Shown one piece after another: positions 11,579 through 23,528 of a DNA stretch of 64,000 bases (position 1 is its first letter; every line of letters starts with the position of its first letter). Both the position numbers and the translations under genes were made by a program. The stretch comes from Lethocerus indicus (lineage: Eukaryota > Arthropoda > Insecta > Hemiptera > Belostomatidae): the NCBI GenBank assembly GCA_019843655.1, contig JACDQD010000007.1:12273600-12337599 (forward strand). Direction: 5' to 3'. The notes beneath the pieces are model-generated. The model was given only the letters and a program-made list of their open reading frames with translations, did not search any database and was not told where the DNA came from.

Positions 11579-14500
11579 TCTAGAAACAAGTATTTTCTTT
11601 TGGAAATCTTTATATCTGCGGGGAGTGAAGATTCTTGAGAATGCGGTAATTTAAATTGTCGAACGTTTTAATGATTCCCCTATTAACCGCCGACTCCGTA
11701 GGTACGACAGTAAAACGAAACCGGATTAGGAATTGCCATTTCGTCAATAGCCATTCAAAATGGCCATAAAAATCAAATAGCTCCCTATTGCAGTTGCTCA
11801 ATAGGAGTTTATAATTACGCGTTTATTTTACGAACGCGTCTTAAAGTTTCACAATCGGGGGTGTCTATTATTCAAGTGGTCTTCCCGAATATTGAAGCGG
11901 GTTGCGCAACTGTGGGTAGCCCCCGTCAGCGATGAGGCCTCAAATAAAAACTGGCGGACTTGGGCAATCATCCGGGAATACATTGTTGTGCCAACTTGTG
12001 CAACTCCAGCGCTCTAACAATGAGGCCTGTTATTAGGCCGCCAGGCCTAATTCGCAAGGGGCGCACAAATTCAGAAGCAGTGACAGTTATTCCGTCCCAT
12101 TTATTCGCCTCACGCTAACAACACCGAGTTGTGAGGTCTTTGCGTCTGAATTAGTTCCCTTGTTCCTTGTTCAGTCCATTCCTTTGTTAGATAATCAATT
12201 CAACTTAGAACTTGAGGATTATTTAGAAATATTATTCGGACCGTTATTTACAATCATCGTTGTATAAGTAAATACTTAAATTTTAGTTACCTCCTAAAGG
12301 ATCAGTGATGGTTTGATTTGTAAACCTTCTCTTTTCTCAAGGCGCTTATTTAATCTTAATCTGTACCGGTTCGGTTTCTCATCACGTAGTATTCCGTCAG
12401 CAAGCGTGGCAAGATGTCCCATCGATATTTATCGACCGAATAATACTGAAGAAGGAAACCGGCACAGCATGAGACGAAAACGGCGGGTGAAAGGACAAAG
12501 ATCGCAAGAGATATAAAGGTCAATTTAAGATAAGTCGGGTGCGGGCCGATGTAACAAGAGTTAATGACCCTGCAAGTATATAAATATATTTTGTTAAAAA
12601 TAATTAAAAGTGCTCACAATTCGCAATAATAATTTTTTTAATTACCACTTATCTATTCGTCTGCCATCCGGACAATTCAGGATGTGGGACAAGTGTTTAG
12701 AAATGCTAAATATTCGACATCTCGTGCCATTTTCACGGCTGTCGTCACTTCTAGAGAAGAACCGGCCTGTTGCCCAATAGAGGAAACTAGCTTGATCTCA
12801 AGTCAACGAGCCTCGGCTCACTTTCACTCTCTTCCTCTACATCTTCAGTACTTCCCCGAACACTCATTTTCCCCCTACACCGGTTTAGGACTCTATCATC
12901 CCTTTTGAAACGTCGTCGAACGTACCGAACGTAGAACATTATACATTCAATTGCCGACTGTTCAACAATAGCATCTGACGCCATGTAACTTGCGAATATA
13001 TACTGTGCACTCAAACTTATATATGTGATTATCGATACGTTATGTAATTTCCTATCTCCTCTTGACAACCCCACCGCAGGCGCATTGGTCCAGCGACCAC
13101 ACAGCTCCGGCTCATATTAACTAAACGCGCAAACCCTACAGGACGGTTATACACAGACATAAAACACTTAGGCAACATCATAATTAAGTACAAAGGTTCC
13201 AGAATTGAATAATATGTGTGGTCATGTGAAACGGACGTTTTGACGAGCAGCCTAGGAGACGCCAAACCGCGCAGAATGATTAAGCAGAAATCAATCCTGT
13301 TGCAAGATCAACTTGGATCAGTTAGCAAAAGCCTGTATCAATTAGTAATATTTTTTGTAACAGTTAATAAATTATTAGCAGTAATAATGGTTGACATCAA
13401 GGTAAAATAAAAAACACGCGAAACTTCATTCTTTTTTTTTATAATCCTCTGCTGGCTCTATATTTTCTTTATAGACGTATTCTCTGCTTAATAAAATATT
13501 CGAGTTCCAATTCAGGCCGTGAGGCTGTGTACACGCCGTTGTGCAGCCGCTTAAGGAAATTTATTGCGGCCATTAGTTTCGCAACTGAAGTCGAACGCCA
13601 TTAATCTTTCTGGAATTCAGGATCCATTTCCATACAGGGCCTCCCGCTGTTCCACACAGTTTTACCAGACTGCCGATTTCGCGATGTTCCTTTGATGGGT
13701 TTCTCCGTCCGGTAAGAGCACAGGGGAACGTCCTATAGATGTAGGGAATTCAATGATCTTAAACCGAAATACCACAACTCTGTCTCATCTCGATTGTTCA
13801 GTCTTATACTAGACCTGTACTCTTTGTACAGTGAGAGTTAGTCTGTGTGTTTATTTATTAAAAACCATCTTACTGATTCCTTTATCACTCAGATCAGCAG
13901 AGTGTTTCTAATTAATTTCTTGTGGTATCTATCCATCGGTCTATGATTGTTGCACGACGGGGGATCAGATAGAGCGCTGTCGGTTGCATCTGTTTACCCA
14001 CTCTCCACTCGGGGCACTCACTCAAGGAGGATTATTATCCTGAATCAATCTTCAGACGCGCAGAAAGGAGATAATGGATAATCCTCGGTCTTTGGTTCGA
14101 TATTTATCTGGAATCGACCTAACTTGCCACTTGGGTCAGTTACTTGGAAAGTCGTGAATGTTGTTTCAGACTGAAACAGACCTGCCTTGAACTGCAAGTA
14201 ACGAGCTATATGCTGTCGACAACTCGCTCCTGCCACCAGTATAGTTCATATGTTGCCTACATCTTATATACGTAAACTCTTTTCTGCGAGTTTAGTGCAA
14301 AACCGAACGATGCCGTCGGTTTTTTTTTCGGATACGGAGAATAAAGATGAATAAGGATATTGAAGATTCAACCAGTCGCTTGTTGAACTTACAATTAGTG
14401 CCTATTGTTTGACCTCTGTTCCACCTGTTTAGCGATGCGGACTGTGGAACGTCGCCGGATCTTCTCTGAAAGGAACTTATGGTTTGCTTTAGAAAAGCGT

Positions 14501-15551
14501 GATTTTGAAAGTTCTTTGAGCAACGCTCCCTCTCATGGTCCGTTCCCAGCCCAGACAGCTATCAGATGAACTGTTGATGGAATTCCCCTGGAATGCTCTG
14601 GCTTTTGAAAGGCTGAAGTACAAATCAAAACTGCTTACATTAATAAACAATACTGCTTTATAAATAATCTTTGTTGGCCGAGACTATAACACTCAGGATT
14701 TTGTACTTATCGGACTGAATTGATAAAGAGAGTATCCTATTATTATCCGAAAAATATTTAAATTTAAATAACTAATGTAAATATGTTGGTAATATTTAAA
14801 TTACTTAATCCGAAATAATTTTACGATATGATTTTTGGTTCTGAAGGAGATAAGAAAGTTGTTTTTAATTTTCTTACAAATTCGACTATTTTTACGGAAT
14901 ATACTATACGGATTTTATTGTTTTATTTATGAAACTTTGATTTTTTTTTATATATGTTAATTTTATGCATGTAATATAAAATTGGTTTTCTTCATTTTAC
15001 CTTAGTCATGGTTATTGTTACGTCATACGTCACCCAAGGCCCTCTAGTTTCATACCTTTTTTATCGTCTAAATTTGTGGCTACTTGATTATACCACAAGG
15101 AATAATGAAGCCCTCATTCGGGTTGAGAAAGTAGATATTCGAACATATTAAGGGCATTTATCCTCTTAATCATAACTCTTCCTGAGAGATTGGAGAGTTG
15201 CGTGTGTTACTTTGAAATATTGAATATAAAAGTCTCATTACCGAAGCATGCATATATTATGCAATTGCAAATGGTTGTGTTTTTAAGGAATTGTAAGCAC
15301 ATACGTGAACCAATTCCCTAGAAGTTGCTCAACTCCTGCGACTCGCGCTTCTGTCTCCTTCGGCTTTCACTCAACTATTGTTCGCAAAAAAATCCGTGAG
15401 AGTTGTTGTCACGATTTTCAATTAATTGAGTATTTTGTATTTTTAATACCATTCCATTGTGTGGTATCGACAATTTTTCCCTCACTAAACTGATTCCATG
15501 TGTTCGACACCCATTCATTGGTTAACAATATAGAGCTCTTGAGTAAAATAA

Positions 15552-15621
15552 TTCTGATTAATCTATACTCAGAAACCTGTACTTCTGATTAATCTATACT
15601 CAGAAACCTGTACTTCTGATT
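15552..15621. repeat. 31-bp tandem duplication
   Basis: Two identical 31-base units, 15552-15582 and 15583-15613, lie head to tail. The first eight bases of a third copy follow at 15614-15621. Perfect identity suggests a recent slippage or duplication event. Confidence 0.95.
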
Positions 15622-17219
15622 CAACTATTGTAATTAATAAGGAGTAAGGAAAACAGTGCAGGTCTTTTAAAAGTTATGTAAACTAAATAGTTTGATATAT
15701 ACCCGATGATTAATATTGCGTCTCACTAAAATTAAGTTGTTTACCGAAAGTCTGTGGGTGTTGTAAATTTTGAGAATTGATTACTACCGAAAAATTAGTT
15801 ATCAAATGATATTTAATCCTAAGGGACAGAAATCTGTACTTCTGTAAAACGGTGAAATTTGAATAGAATTAAAACACGCAGTTAGAAAAGTAGGCGCCAT
15901 TAAAAATTGTACCCTCAAATGTCAAATTATATTCAGATCCAAATATCCCACTTATTTCAACAATAATTTCTTCCAGTTGTCTCGTATTGAACTTCAAATT
16001 TTACAGGCATGTTTCCGTTAGCAACTCCCTCAACATATTAAAAGGAATCACGCCGACGATGGATGAACGCATTGATATCGTATAAATAAAATGTTAAACG
16101 TCGATTCTTATAAATGAAGTCAGAAAAAACGTTCTGGCCGATGTCCGTATAATTAATTCCATTATCGCACAGCAATAAATCTGCGGCTAAGTTACGCTTA
16201 ACGCAGCCGGCAACAAACGAAACAGGGTCTGTTCAAATGAAATATCCCGGGATTTAGCCGTCGGAACAGCTTTCACGCGTTCTCTTGAATTATATCGGAC
16301 ACGGCCATATAATGGAATCTCAATAAACAACTGTTCCTCCCGGTGTCATAACTAGGAAGCGATTCCGTACTCGTCGAGCCGTTGACTCCAGAGCCCGTCC
16401 TGTCCTTATTTTATAATATGTTTTCTGTTGTCAGCCTTATTGATAGTCTTTAGAACAGGAAAACTCCCTCCCAGTATTTACATAACAGTCTATGGTATAA
16501 TAGCGTCGTTTGGATCCCATCGGTCAACCAGAGGGGGGGGAATGGAGATTGACCTTCCCTTGGCAGTATTCGTGCAACAGAGGATGGTATGGCCTTGAAT
16601 TATTTCACATTGATGTGTCAACCGCGTTCTACAATTTTTAGAACCCTTTGTTATTAACGTTTTAACGTTTTATTTAATTATTAAATAGTGTTCACAAATC
16701 CTGTACACAACCAGGCTTTCCCTGCAGTCTTAACATTTCTTATTCGTGGGAGTGCATTCACCCCTCTCGTGACTTCAAATATTCCTTTGGAAATCTTCCT
16801 ACCGGTTGGCTCAGAACCAAAGCCGACGGCACTTCTGATTTATTTCTGGTAGTCATGGTATCATTGTATGATGAATTCGGGGAAATAATAAGTAGGGTGG
16901 GCGTTGTCCCTTAGAGGACCTCCAGTATATTGAACATGGACAAGAAATATTTACTTCCTATCATTTATTTACCTACTGCTTATGAGCTGAGAATTTTAAG
17001 TAACAATCAAGTAGGTTACAAAGTTGGAAAACAATTGTATTCTAACAAATATAGATGTTGATCAATTTTTAGTGTACATGTGTTTTAGAGTACATTGCTA
17101 AACCATGAGAACGATCAGGGATTATCCTTTTGACAATCTAGAAAAGTAATCTGAGCCTTCTTATATTATTGGAATTCACTGTATGTAGAGTTGAAATTGG
17201 GATAATGGGTGCGTCATGA

Positions 17220-17249
17220 TATAATTATAGGAAGTTTCCTATAATTATA
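17220..17249. repeat. Perfect 14-bp inverted repeat with 2-base spacer
   Basis: The arms at 17220-17233 (TATAATTATAGGAA) and 17236-17249 are exact reverse complements separated by GT. Confidence 0.9.
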
Positions 17250-17512
17250 GGGGCTGGCTTCGGATACACAGATATGTACAAGTGAGCCGGAACTAGGATT
17301 GATTGCCCGCGCCAGAGCTTTGCCAGGTTAGATTACTGTACACTTGGATGTAATGCGGAACTCTCCAGACGTTTGCGTGTTTTCTTGTGGTGTGTCAACG
17401 GATACCGATGAGAACTGTTGTTACCAGAGTACAGGAAGCAAGAGGCGTATATTGCTGCGAGGGAGTATTACTCAACTAGGCGATAGGTCCATTGGACTCC
17501 ACATCTCTCTCT

Positions 17513-17532
17513 CTCCCCTCTCTCTCTCTCTT
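17513..17532. repeat. CT-rich microsatellite
   Basis: An interrupted (CT)n tract, with a CCC break near 17516-17518. Confidence 0.85.
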
Positions 17533-18968
17533 TCCTTCTTATTATGTAAATAACCGGGGCTCCATCAGAACTCGTGACTCCCCTGAAGAAAACCTTCGAG
17601 AATCGGTATCGGAGAAGTGTTGAAATAGTTTCAGTCCCCCGTTATGGAATCAGATTTGGAGAGGGGTCGTATTATATTTCAACTCTCCTTTAAATTGTAA
17701 ACACCGATTCCCGAATTATCGTCAGTGCTTGTCAGATTGCACATAGTGTGTATCAGTTTTGCTTATATTATAATACTTGATAGCATGGACGACATATTGC
17801 ACAAATGATATTGCTGTTGAACGATACGATTTTGAGAGACTAATTTCAGAAAATAAGGGTGGTAGATAAAGGGATGGCATTGTAATTAATGTAGCATTTC
17901 CCTGAAGGAAGATATTTCTCATCAGTTAATCGGAATTTAGGTCAACGACTGATTTGCAAGTACATAAATAACGAAAGTGGGACGCAAGGAGGTAGGTGTT
18001 AGGTTAAACCGGAACCGGATTTGTGCCGGCCAGTGGGACTTGATCGTCGCCTTAGTTCCTGCTTTCCAGTTCGTCGGGACCGGTTCAAATGTACGGGAAT
18101 TTCAAGTCACTTTTGATTCGTTGCAAAATCAGTACGGATAGAACGTTTGTTGATAATTGTTAACTGAGAGAAGGCAGCTAAATACTGCTGCGAGTTAAAT
18201 TCGATTAATGTAGTCATCATGTTGTACCTCAATGGCGTGTATGACCCTCGGATTTCTAGCACGGCGACGGTGTTTGATAAGCCACTTCGCTACTCATCCA
18301 GTTTGTGGACCTCTCGTAAATTAGATAACGCCCTGGATATTTCCAGGAGCCAGTGTGGACTGCAATTAGCGTTCACCAACGAGCTGCGGGAAAGTCGGGC
18401 CTATTAATTCGCTTTCGATTCGGAAAGTTCGGTTGAATAAATAATATCTAAATAAACGCTGACTCATCACTCGCCGTATTTTCTGTCCGTTGGCGCTTGC
18501 TTGGTCCGCCGCTAGAGACGTGCGACATCTCCGATCAGCTGGGTAGTGCAAGCAGGTCGCTACTGGAAAAATCAATTGACAGTGTAAAAACTTAAAATTG
18601 CGCTGTAATTTATTGAAATTAATATTGCAGATAAAACTTAGGGGGGAGCATGTAAGTGTGCGGACAATCGATGAAGTGTTAAACCGGACTTTAGATATTC
18701 GAGTGAACGTGACCGTTGATCGCAGTAACCACTCTCTCTTACTTCCTGCTCGGGCGGTCGTGAGAGATCCAGCGATATCTTGGAAATATGCATTACGTAA
18801 AAATTAAGTTCCGAGGGCCGGTGTCGGTGCCCAATTCGATCCGGGAAAGGTATTTTTGTTCCTCCTTCCCGGCCGAACATACATTGAACGGCTGTTCAAT
18901 GTTCATCTTTCTCTAAAGCATCGTTTCAAGTTCAATTAAGATTGAGTAACTAATTGCGTTTTGTCTTT

Positions 18969-18986
18969 AAAGAGAAAATTCTCTTT
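18969..18986. repeat. 8-bp inverted repeat
   Basis: AAAGAGAA and TTCTCTTT are separated by AA. No gene end is recognised beside it, so a terminator role cannot be argued. Confidence 0.6.
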
Positions 18987-20512
18987 CTTTTATCCCAATC
19001 GCCGAACTTCGAAACTTTTAATAGGCGATCTTATTGGAGTAGCACATTTCTCGTTAATGGAATTTACTCCACTATGAGATAATGTTAACAACATTAGTGA
19101 ATAGTATCGAGTAATAGCGGACAATAATATTAAGGGTCAGTAAGCATTAAATTGTTAAAGCTGGTGATCGGGTTTCAATGTGTATATTTTCCTAAATTAA
19201 ATCTATTGGTCTGAATCAGTTGAGAAAAATCCCCGGTTGTTAGGAATATTATCTGTCTCCTGACTGTCGGCTACTCTTCACCGAATGCGCGTGTATATTA
19301 CCTTCAGAATTGAACTTGTATTCTCGGTATTTTATCTGCCACGTTTTTACAACAGTTGTTTACCTTATTGATTCTCGTATTGATTTACGTTATCGAAAAA
19401 GTTATGACAATGAAACTGGGCATTGAATATGCGTTATTCGCCCTTGGAACGAGAGTTCGGATTCTGACATCTCTTTGCCTGATGAGGCACAGACAGACTT
19501 GTGAAACGTTTTTTGAAAAATCCAAGTTGGGTCTCCAAATTTATAATATTTTCTGTTCAGGACAGGACTCTGTTCGTTGGGCAACAAAAAACTATTTTTT
19601 TTATAACCTTGAACTGATTTCTTTTTCTATATATAAAATTGTTAACGCAGATATAGTAGTGTTGGGATTATAATAGATTGTTACGCCATGCATTTTTTAA
19701 TTATTATTTTCTAGTATTACTATGCATGGAATATTATTTACGTTAGTTTAGGTTAAGCAAGCTAAATAAATAAATATCAATAACAAACGCCATGTATAAT
19801 AGCCTTCAACAGGGTATTTTCGGTGTCTCTTTATATATCTTGTGTCAGCCTTCACGTGAATAAGTTTTTGCGAGAGTTGTGTACGTATAAGGCATAATAT
19901 TGAGGTAACGGAACCCACCTAATTGATTTAGTATCAATCGACAGATATTTATCGAAATATGCGATCGGAAAATTAAATTGATTGTAATTAAGGAATATTG
20001 AAACCAGAATTGTGAATATACTACCTTACTGAAAATCGGTATTTATAAATAACTCAAAACAGCAAAGTAATACGGGTGCAGCTGGACGAAGGCCTTGGGC
20101 CAGGCCTGTTAGTGAAAAGCCGTTCTCTGGGCTTAGGGTGAAAGTGAAATCTCTCGCCTAACTCAGGCTTGTGAGTAACCCTCAATGCCATTAACACCGG
20201 TTTAGGTCGCCTTTCAATTTTCTTACACATGAAAATTGGTATCGTAATATTTTTAAGGAGAGCTACATTCTCCTTCAGTGTTTTTTTTAGTATTTTCGTG
20301 TATTATAAATATCTATTTTTAGTCCCCAATCGGAGTTTATAGAACAATTACATAATTGACTATTCGTCGGGTGTCAATAAATTCAGAAGCGTAAACTGTA
20401 ATTACGGTACCTCAGTTTACAACACTGGAATATCGAGTCTTGGCTTGTTTATGGGTGAAATTGAAACAGCGAATATTATCGGCATGAAATTATCTTTCAG
20501 AAAAAGTTTTAA

Positions 20513-20748
20513 ATGGCAACAAAATTGCCGCTGCCAGTTTTCTTCCTTGACCCCAATAAGTACGAAAAATGCAGGGAAATATTCCAGATCAAATACATCG
20601 CCTACACGAGATTGTGCAGTGCGTTAACTGTCAAAAATACGGCCACACGAAAACCTATTTTCGGTATCAACGAGAATGTGTTAAATGGGAGCGAACGCAT
20701 CAAAGTAATGAACCTTGCGTATGCGCCCTATGTTCGCATAAACGTTTA
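20513..20748 (+). pseudogene. Decayed Jockey-type non-LTR retrotransposon ORF1 (zinc-knuckle protein)
   Basis: ORF1 of Jockey-clade LINEs encodes an RNA-binding chaperone that ends in CCHC zinc knuckles. The frame starting at 20513 reads PLPVFFLD followed by an IFQIKY block, the conserved lead-in to the knuckles. The next reading frame continues from about 20599 with RLHEIVQCVNCQKYGHTKTY, so a frameshift lies near 20597-20600. Knuckle 1 (C at 20620) has Cys-Cys-His, but Phe replaces the last Cys. Knuckle 2 begins CVK with Trp in place of the second Cys, then H and SNE-C. A CALC motif of a third follows and the similarity fades by about 20748. No reverse transcriptase was seen on either side. 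The assignment rests on remembered family motifs; the frameshift and lost ligands show it is dead. Confidence 0.82.
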
Positions 20749-20932
20749 AATGCAACTAAAAACCTGTCGCCCCGTACAAGTAAACCCCGCTCGGATAACA
20801 TACTGTTTAGATTCCTGCGACACTCTTCGATGAGCCACTCACGAAACTTTCGACACAGTAAACAAAAGTTATGTAACGCGTACATGGAAAATCCATCTGG
20901 TATCATAATGGCTTTTGGCCACTGTCAACATC

Positions 20933-20946
20933 TGGTCTAGAGACCA
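20933..20946. repeat. Short hairpin at the end of the ORF1 fossil frame
   Basis: TGGTCT and AGACCA are separated by AG. The same arm sequence occurs in a hairpin at 38634-38655 in the 3' UTR of the CRAL-TRIO gene. Confidence 0.5.
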
Positions 20947-20948
20947 AA

Positions 20949-23308
20949 ACACAGTTTCAGTTTTGCCAATTAGACAGTGGGAGAATTAATTTACCCGTTA
21001 AACTAAAATCACGGGAGAAAAACGACAAAAAACTATTCTATTGTTGGACAACGCATGGAAATGATCAATGACGAACTAGTTCCACCTTCACACATGAAAC
21101 CGATACGGACCGGGTTGTAATTCGAATAATTTTCTCTGCGATATTATATATGCGTCGGCGTGTTACAGTGGAATGAATTTTATCCTTGTATAATTGAGCG
21201 GTATTCGTCATGTGCGTATCCTGTACAGGGGGATATGTTAATTAACCCCGTTCAAACCAGTTATGCACGCTTCCCCCTTACCGGCCCCTTTTGATTTCCT
21301 CGTGCATTCACTGCCTGAGCACGTGACAATTCAATATATCGCTGGCAACTGCAGATTGTTAGATGTCAGATGTGTGGGAATGTAGATTAGTCGTAGGTAT
21401 TTGACACAAAATTGTAGCAAAAAAAGTTCATGCAATAAATAAATTTATACATTGTCGGTTCATTTTTAATGCAAAAATATAGAAATACGGTTTAAATGGC
21501 GTAAAGTGTGGTCTGTTAGGTACATTGAGTCACTATTTAGTATTTTATTAGTTTTCAAAAACCCACCAGTGGGATTCACAATTATTTGGGGTAATCAGGG
21601 TCGGCTGATAACAAGGCACGCGCCACAGCACGAGATCCGCATTTGGCGGACTTTGATTTGTCAGAGTTCTGCCTTTACATTTGGCAAAATAAACTAGGCC
21701 TTGATCCCTCACTCCGCTCCCACTAGTACTGTTAATATGAGCTCCCGATGGTCAATGTTCACTAAAACATCCTTAATTTAATAATCTCTAATAATTTAAT
21801 TCGAAATAAATGGTGTTTCTCCAAAAAGCAATCTGAAAGGTAACCACAGATTTCTAAAATTTTCTCTCCCGCGTACACCTGAACAAGGAACGCAGGTTGC
21901 AAAGAGCTTCTCTAGATGATATCAGATTCGGTTCTAACTCCCGATATTATTTTTAGTCTTTCATTATATCAGCCACTAAACGAAGAATAACGCCATCAGT
22001 AATGCCTGCCTGTTTATAAAGCTATTCTTCTATATATGTTCCAACAACTGATTGTACCGGCGTGGGTGGTAATTGTAAAACATTTTCTACGATGCATACG
22101 GCGTACCGTATACACCGTATAGTACACCGTAGTGTACTATCTAGCAATATAATTATTCAATGTAATAAATTAAACCATAATGTATAAAAATTCTTCTTAT
22201 TTCCGACAGTCCGAACGTTCTCAACGACGCCAGTAGCAACTGGCATCGGGACAGTAATATTGATATAATAATAATAACCGAGATAACAGAAAAAACAAAT
22301 TTGACGCACATCTTTTTTCTCATCGTCATTGTCTACATAATCAATCTGACAGGTTTTATTAAAACGATATTGGGAAGATAAGTTAGAAAAGTTTTTGTTT
22401 TAGTCCTTCAGTGAAAAAAATGATCGAAATGTCCCTCCCCCCACCCGATAAGGTTCTGTATTTACGTGTCTGTAAACATGCAGCCTCTGTCAAAATTGTC
22501 TCTGCTTTTTCGCACAACCAGTATACATAATTACGGGTTGTAATAAAGTCACTAGCACGGAGATATATATGATGTGCATAACATTACAATGAAAGTAATA
22601 ATATGAGTAATTAAAAAATTCGTTTAAATTGTTTGCGATTATATCGGTTGGTTTGATTTCGTTTTCGGACACAAATCATTCCCCCGATTAATACACTGTA
22701 GTAACTGATAGTTATTTACAATTAAGAGCTGTCGGACGAAAAATTAATCTAACATAAACGCTTACACTATACCGAAACATGCGGGAAATAAAAACTTACT
22801 TCTTTACTCCTTATATCACATCTATACCCACAGCGATAATTAGACCAAGACCAGACTGTTTCCTAATAGTGAAAGTACTTTCCAATGATGTAATTGCAAT
22901 AGTGTATCAGTTAACCTAGTCGAGGGCCGGAAATGTCCATCAGTCCTTAAATATTTGGATATGCATATTTCCATAACATAAGCACAACCCTGATGAGTGC
23001 ATATAAGTTTTCTTAAAACCCAATTTTAATTGTCAGTATGAACAACATTCATTTGTTGGAAATATTTGCATAAACTAAGGATTAAACAAATTGGTTAAGG
23101 ATGCCAATGGTCAATATTGACAAAAAGTTATAATAAAAATATTAATTAAATTACACGTGATATGTGAAATAAAATATATGATTGTTTTCAATTTACCTAA
23201 TTGAGTTAATAATGACACAACACATTTGCAAGTTGGTATTTATGTGTCCGTTCAATTCGTATAAAAAGGTGATTGATAATACATTTCTAACTGTAGCCTA
23301 CTTTGCAG
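20949..23308. other. Non-coding stretch before the first coding exon
   Basis: No gene was seen. It has AT-rich patches, a 9-bp inverted repeat at 22119-22140, and a splice acceptor ending at 23308. Confidence 0.5.
22119..22140. repeat. 9-bp inverted repeat, loop CGTA
   Basis: ATAGTACAC (22119-22127) pairs with GTGTACTAT (22132-22140). The preceding bases repeat the word ACCGTA several times, so the site may have grown by local duplication. Confidence 0.75.
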
Positions 23309-23317
23309 GGCCTGAAG

Positions 23318-23528
23318 ATGTCGGCTACGAAAGTGATAGTGTCCTACCCGTGGCAGGACAGGAGCGAGACGGGAGACAGTGGAGAAGTGTACCTCAGCTG
23401 CCTCAAAGAGGAGGTACTCGCAGTCGCCAGGAAGGAGCTCAGGGAGGACGACCTCGCCCGCCAACAGGCCATTAGGCAGTTCACCGAGTGGATCAACAAG
23501 AACAAAGACATCGCCAACTGCAGAACAG
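23318..23528 (+). CDS. CRAL-TRIO gene, coding exon 1
   Basis: The acceptor TTTGCAG ends at 23308, nine bases of 5' UTR follow, then the ATG at 23318. It encodes residues 1-70 and leaves one base (phase 1) before the donor GTATCG. The peptide starts MSATKVIVSYPWQDR and includes the acidic and basic helix EEVLAVARKELREDDLARQQ. Codon use is clearly GC-richer than the surrounding DNA. Confidence 0.9.

Larger units (their letters stand above)
7568..20512. other. Non-coding stretch with short inverted and direct repeats
   Basis: This is either the first (5' UTR) intron of the CRAL-TRIO gene or intergenic DNA. All ORFs are under 100 codons and none is recognisable. It contains the stem-loops at 10416-10435, 11532-11578 and 17220-17249, the 31-bp tandem repeat at 15552-15621 and the CT tract at 17513-17532. 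No tRNA gene was found: B-box-like strings such as the one near 61728 do not fold into a T arm. Confidence 0.5.
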
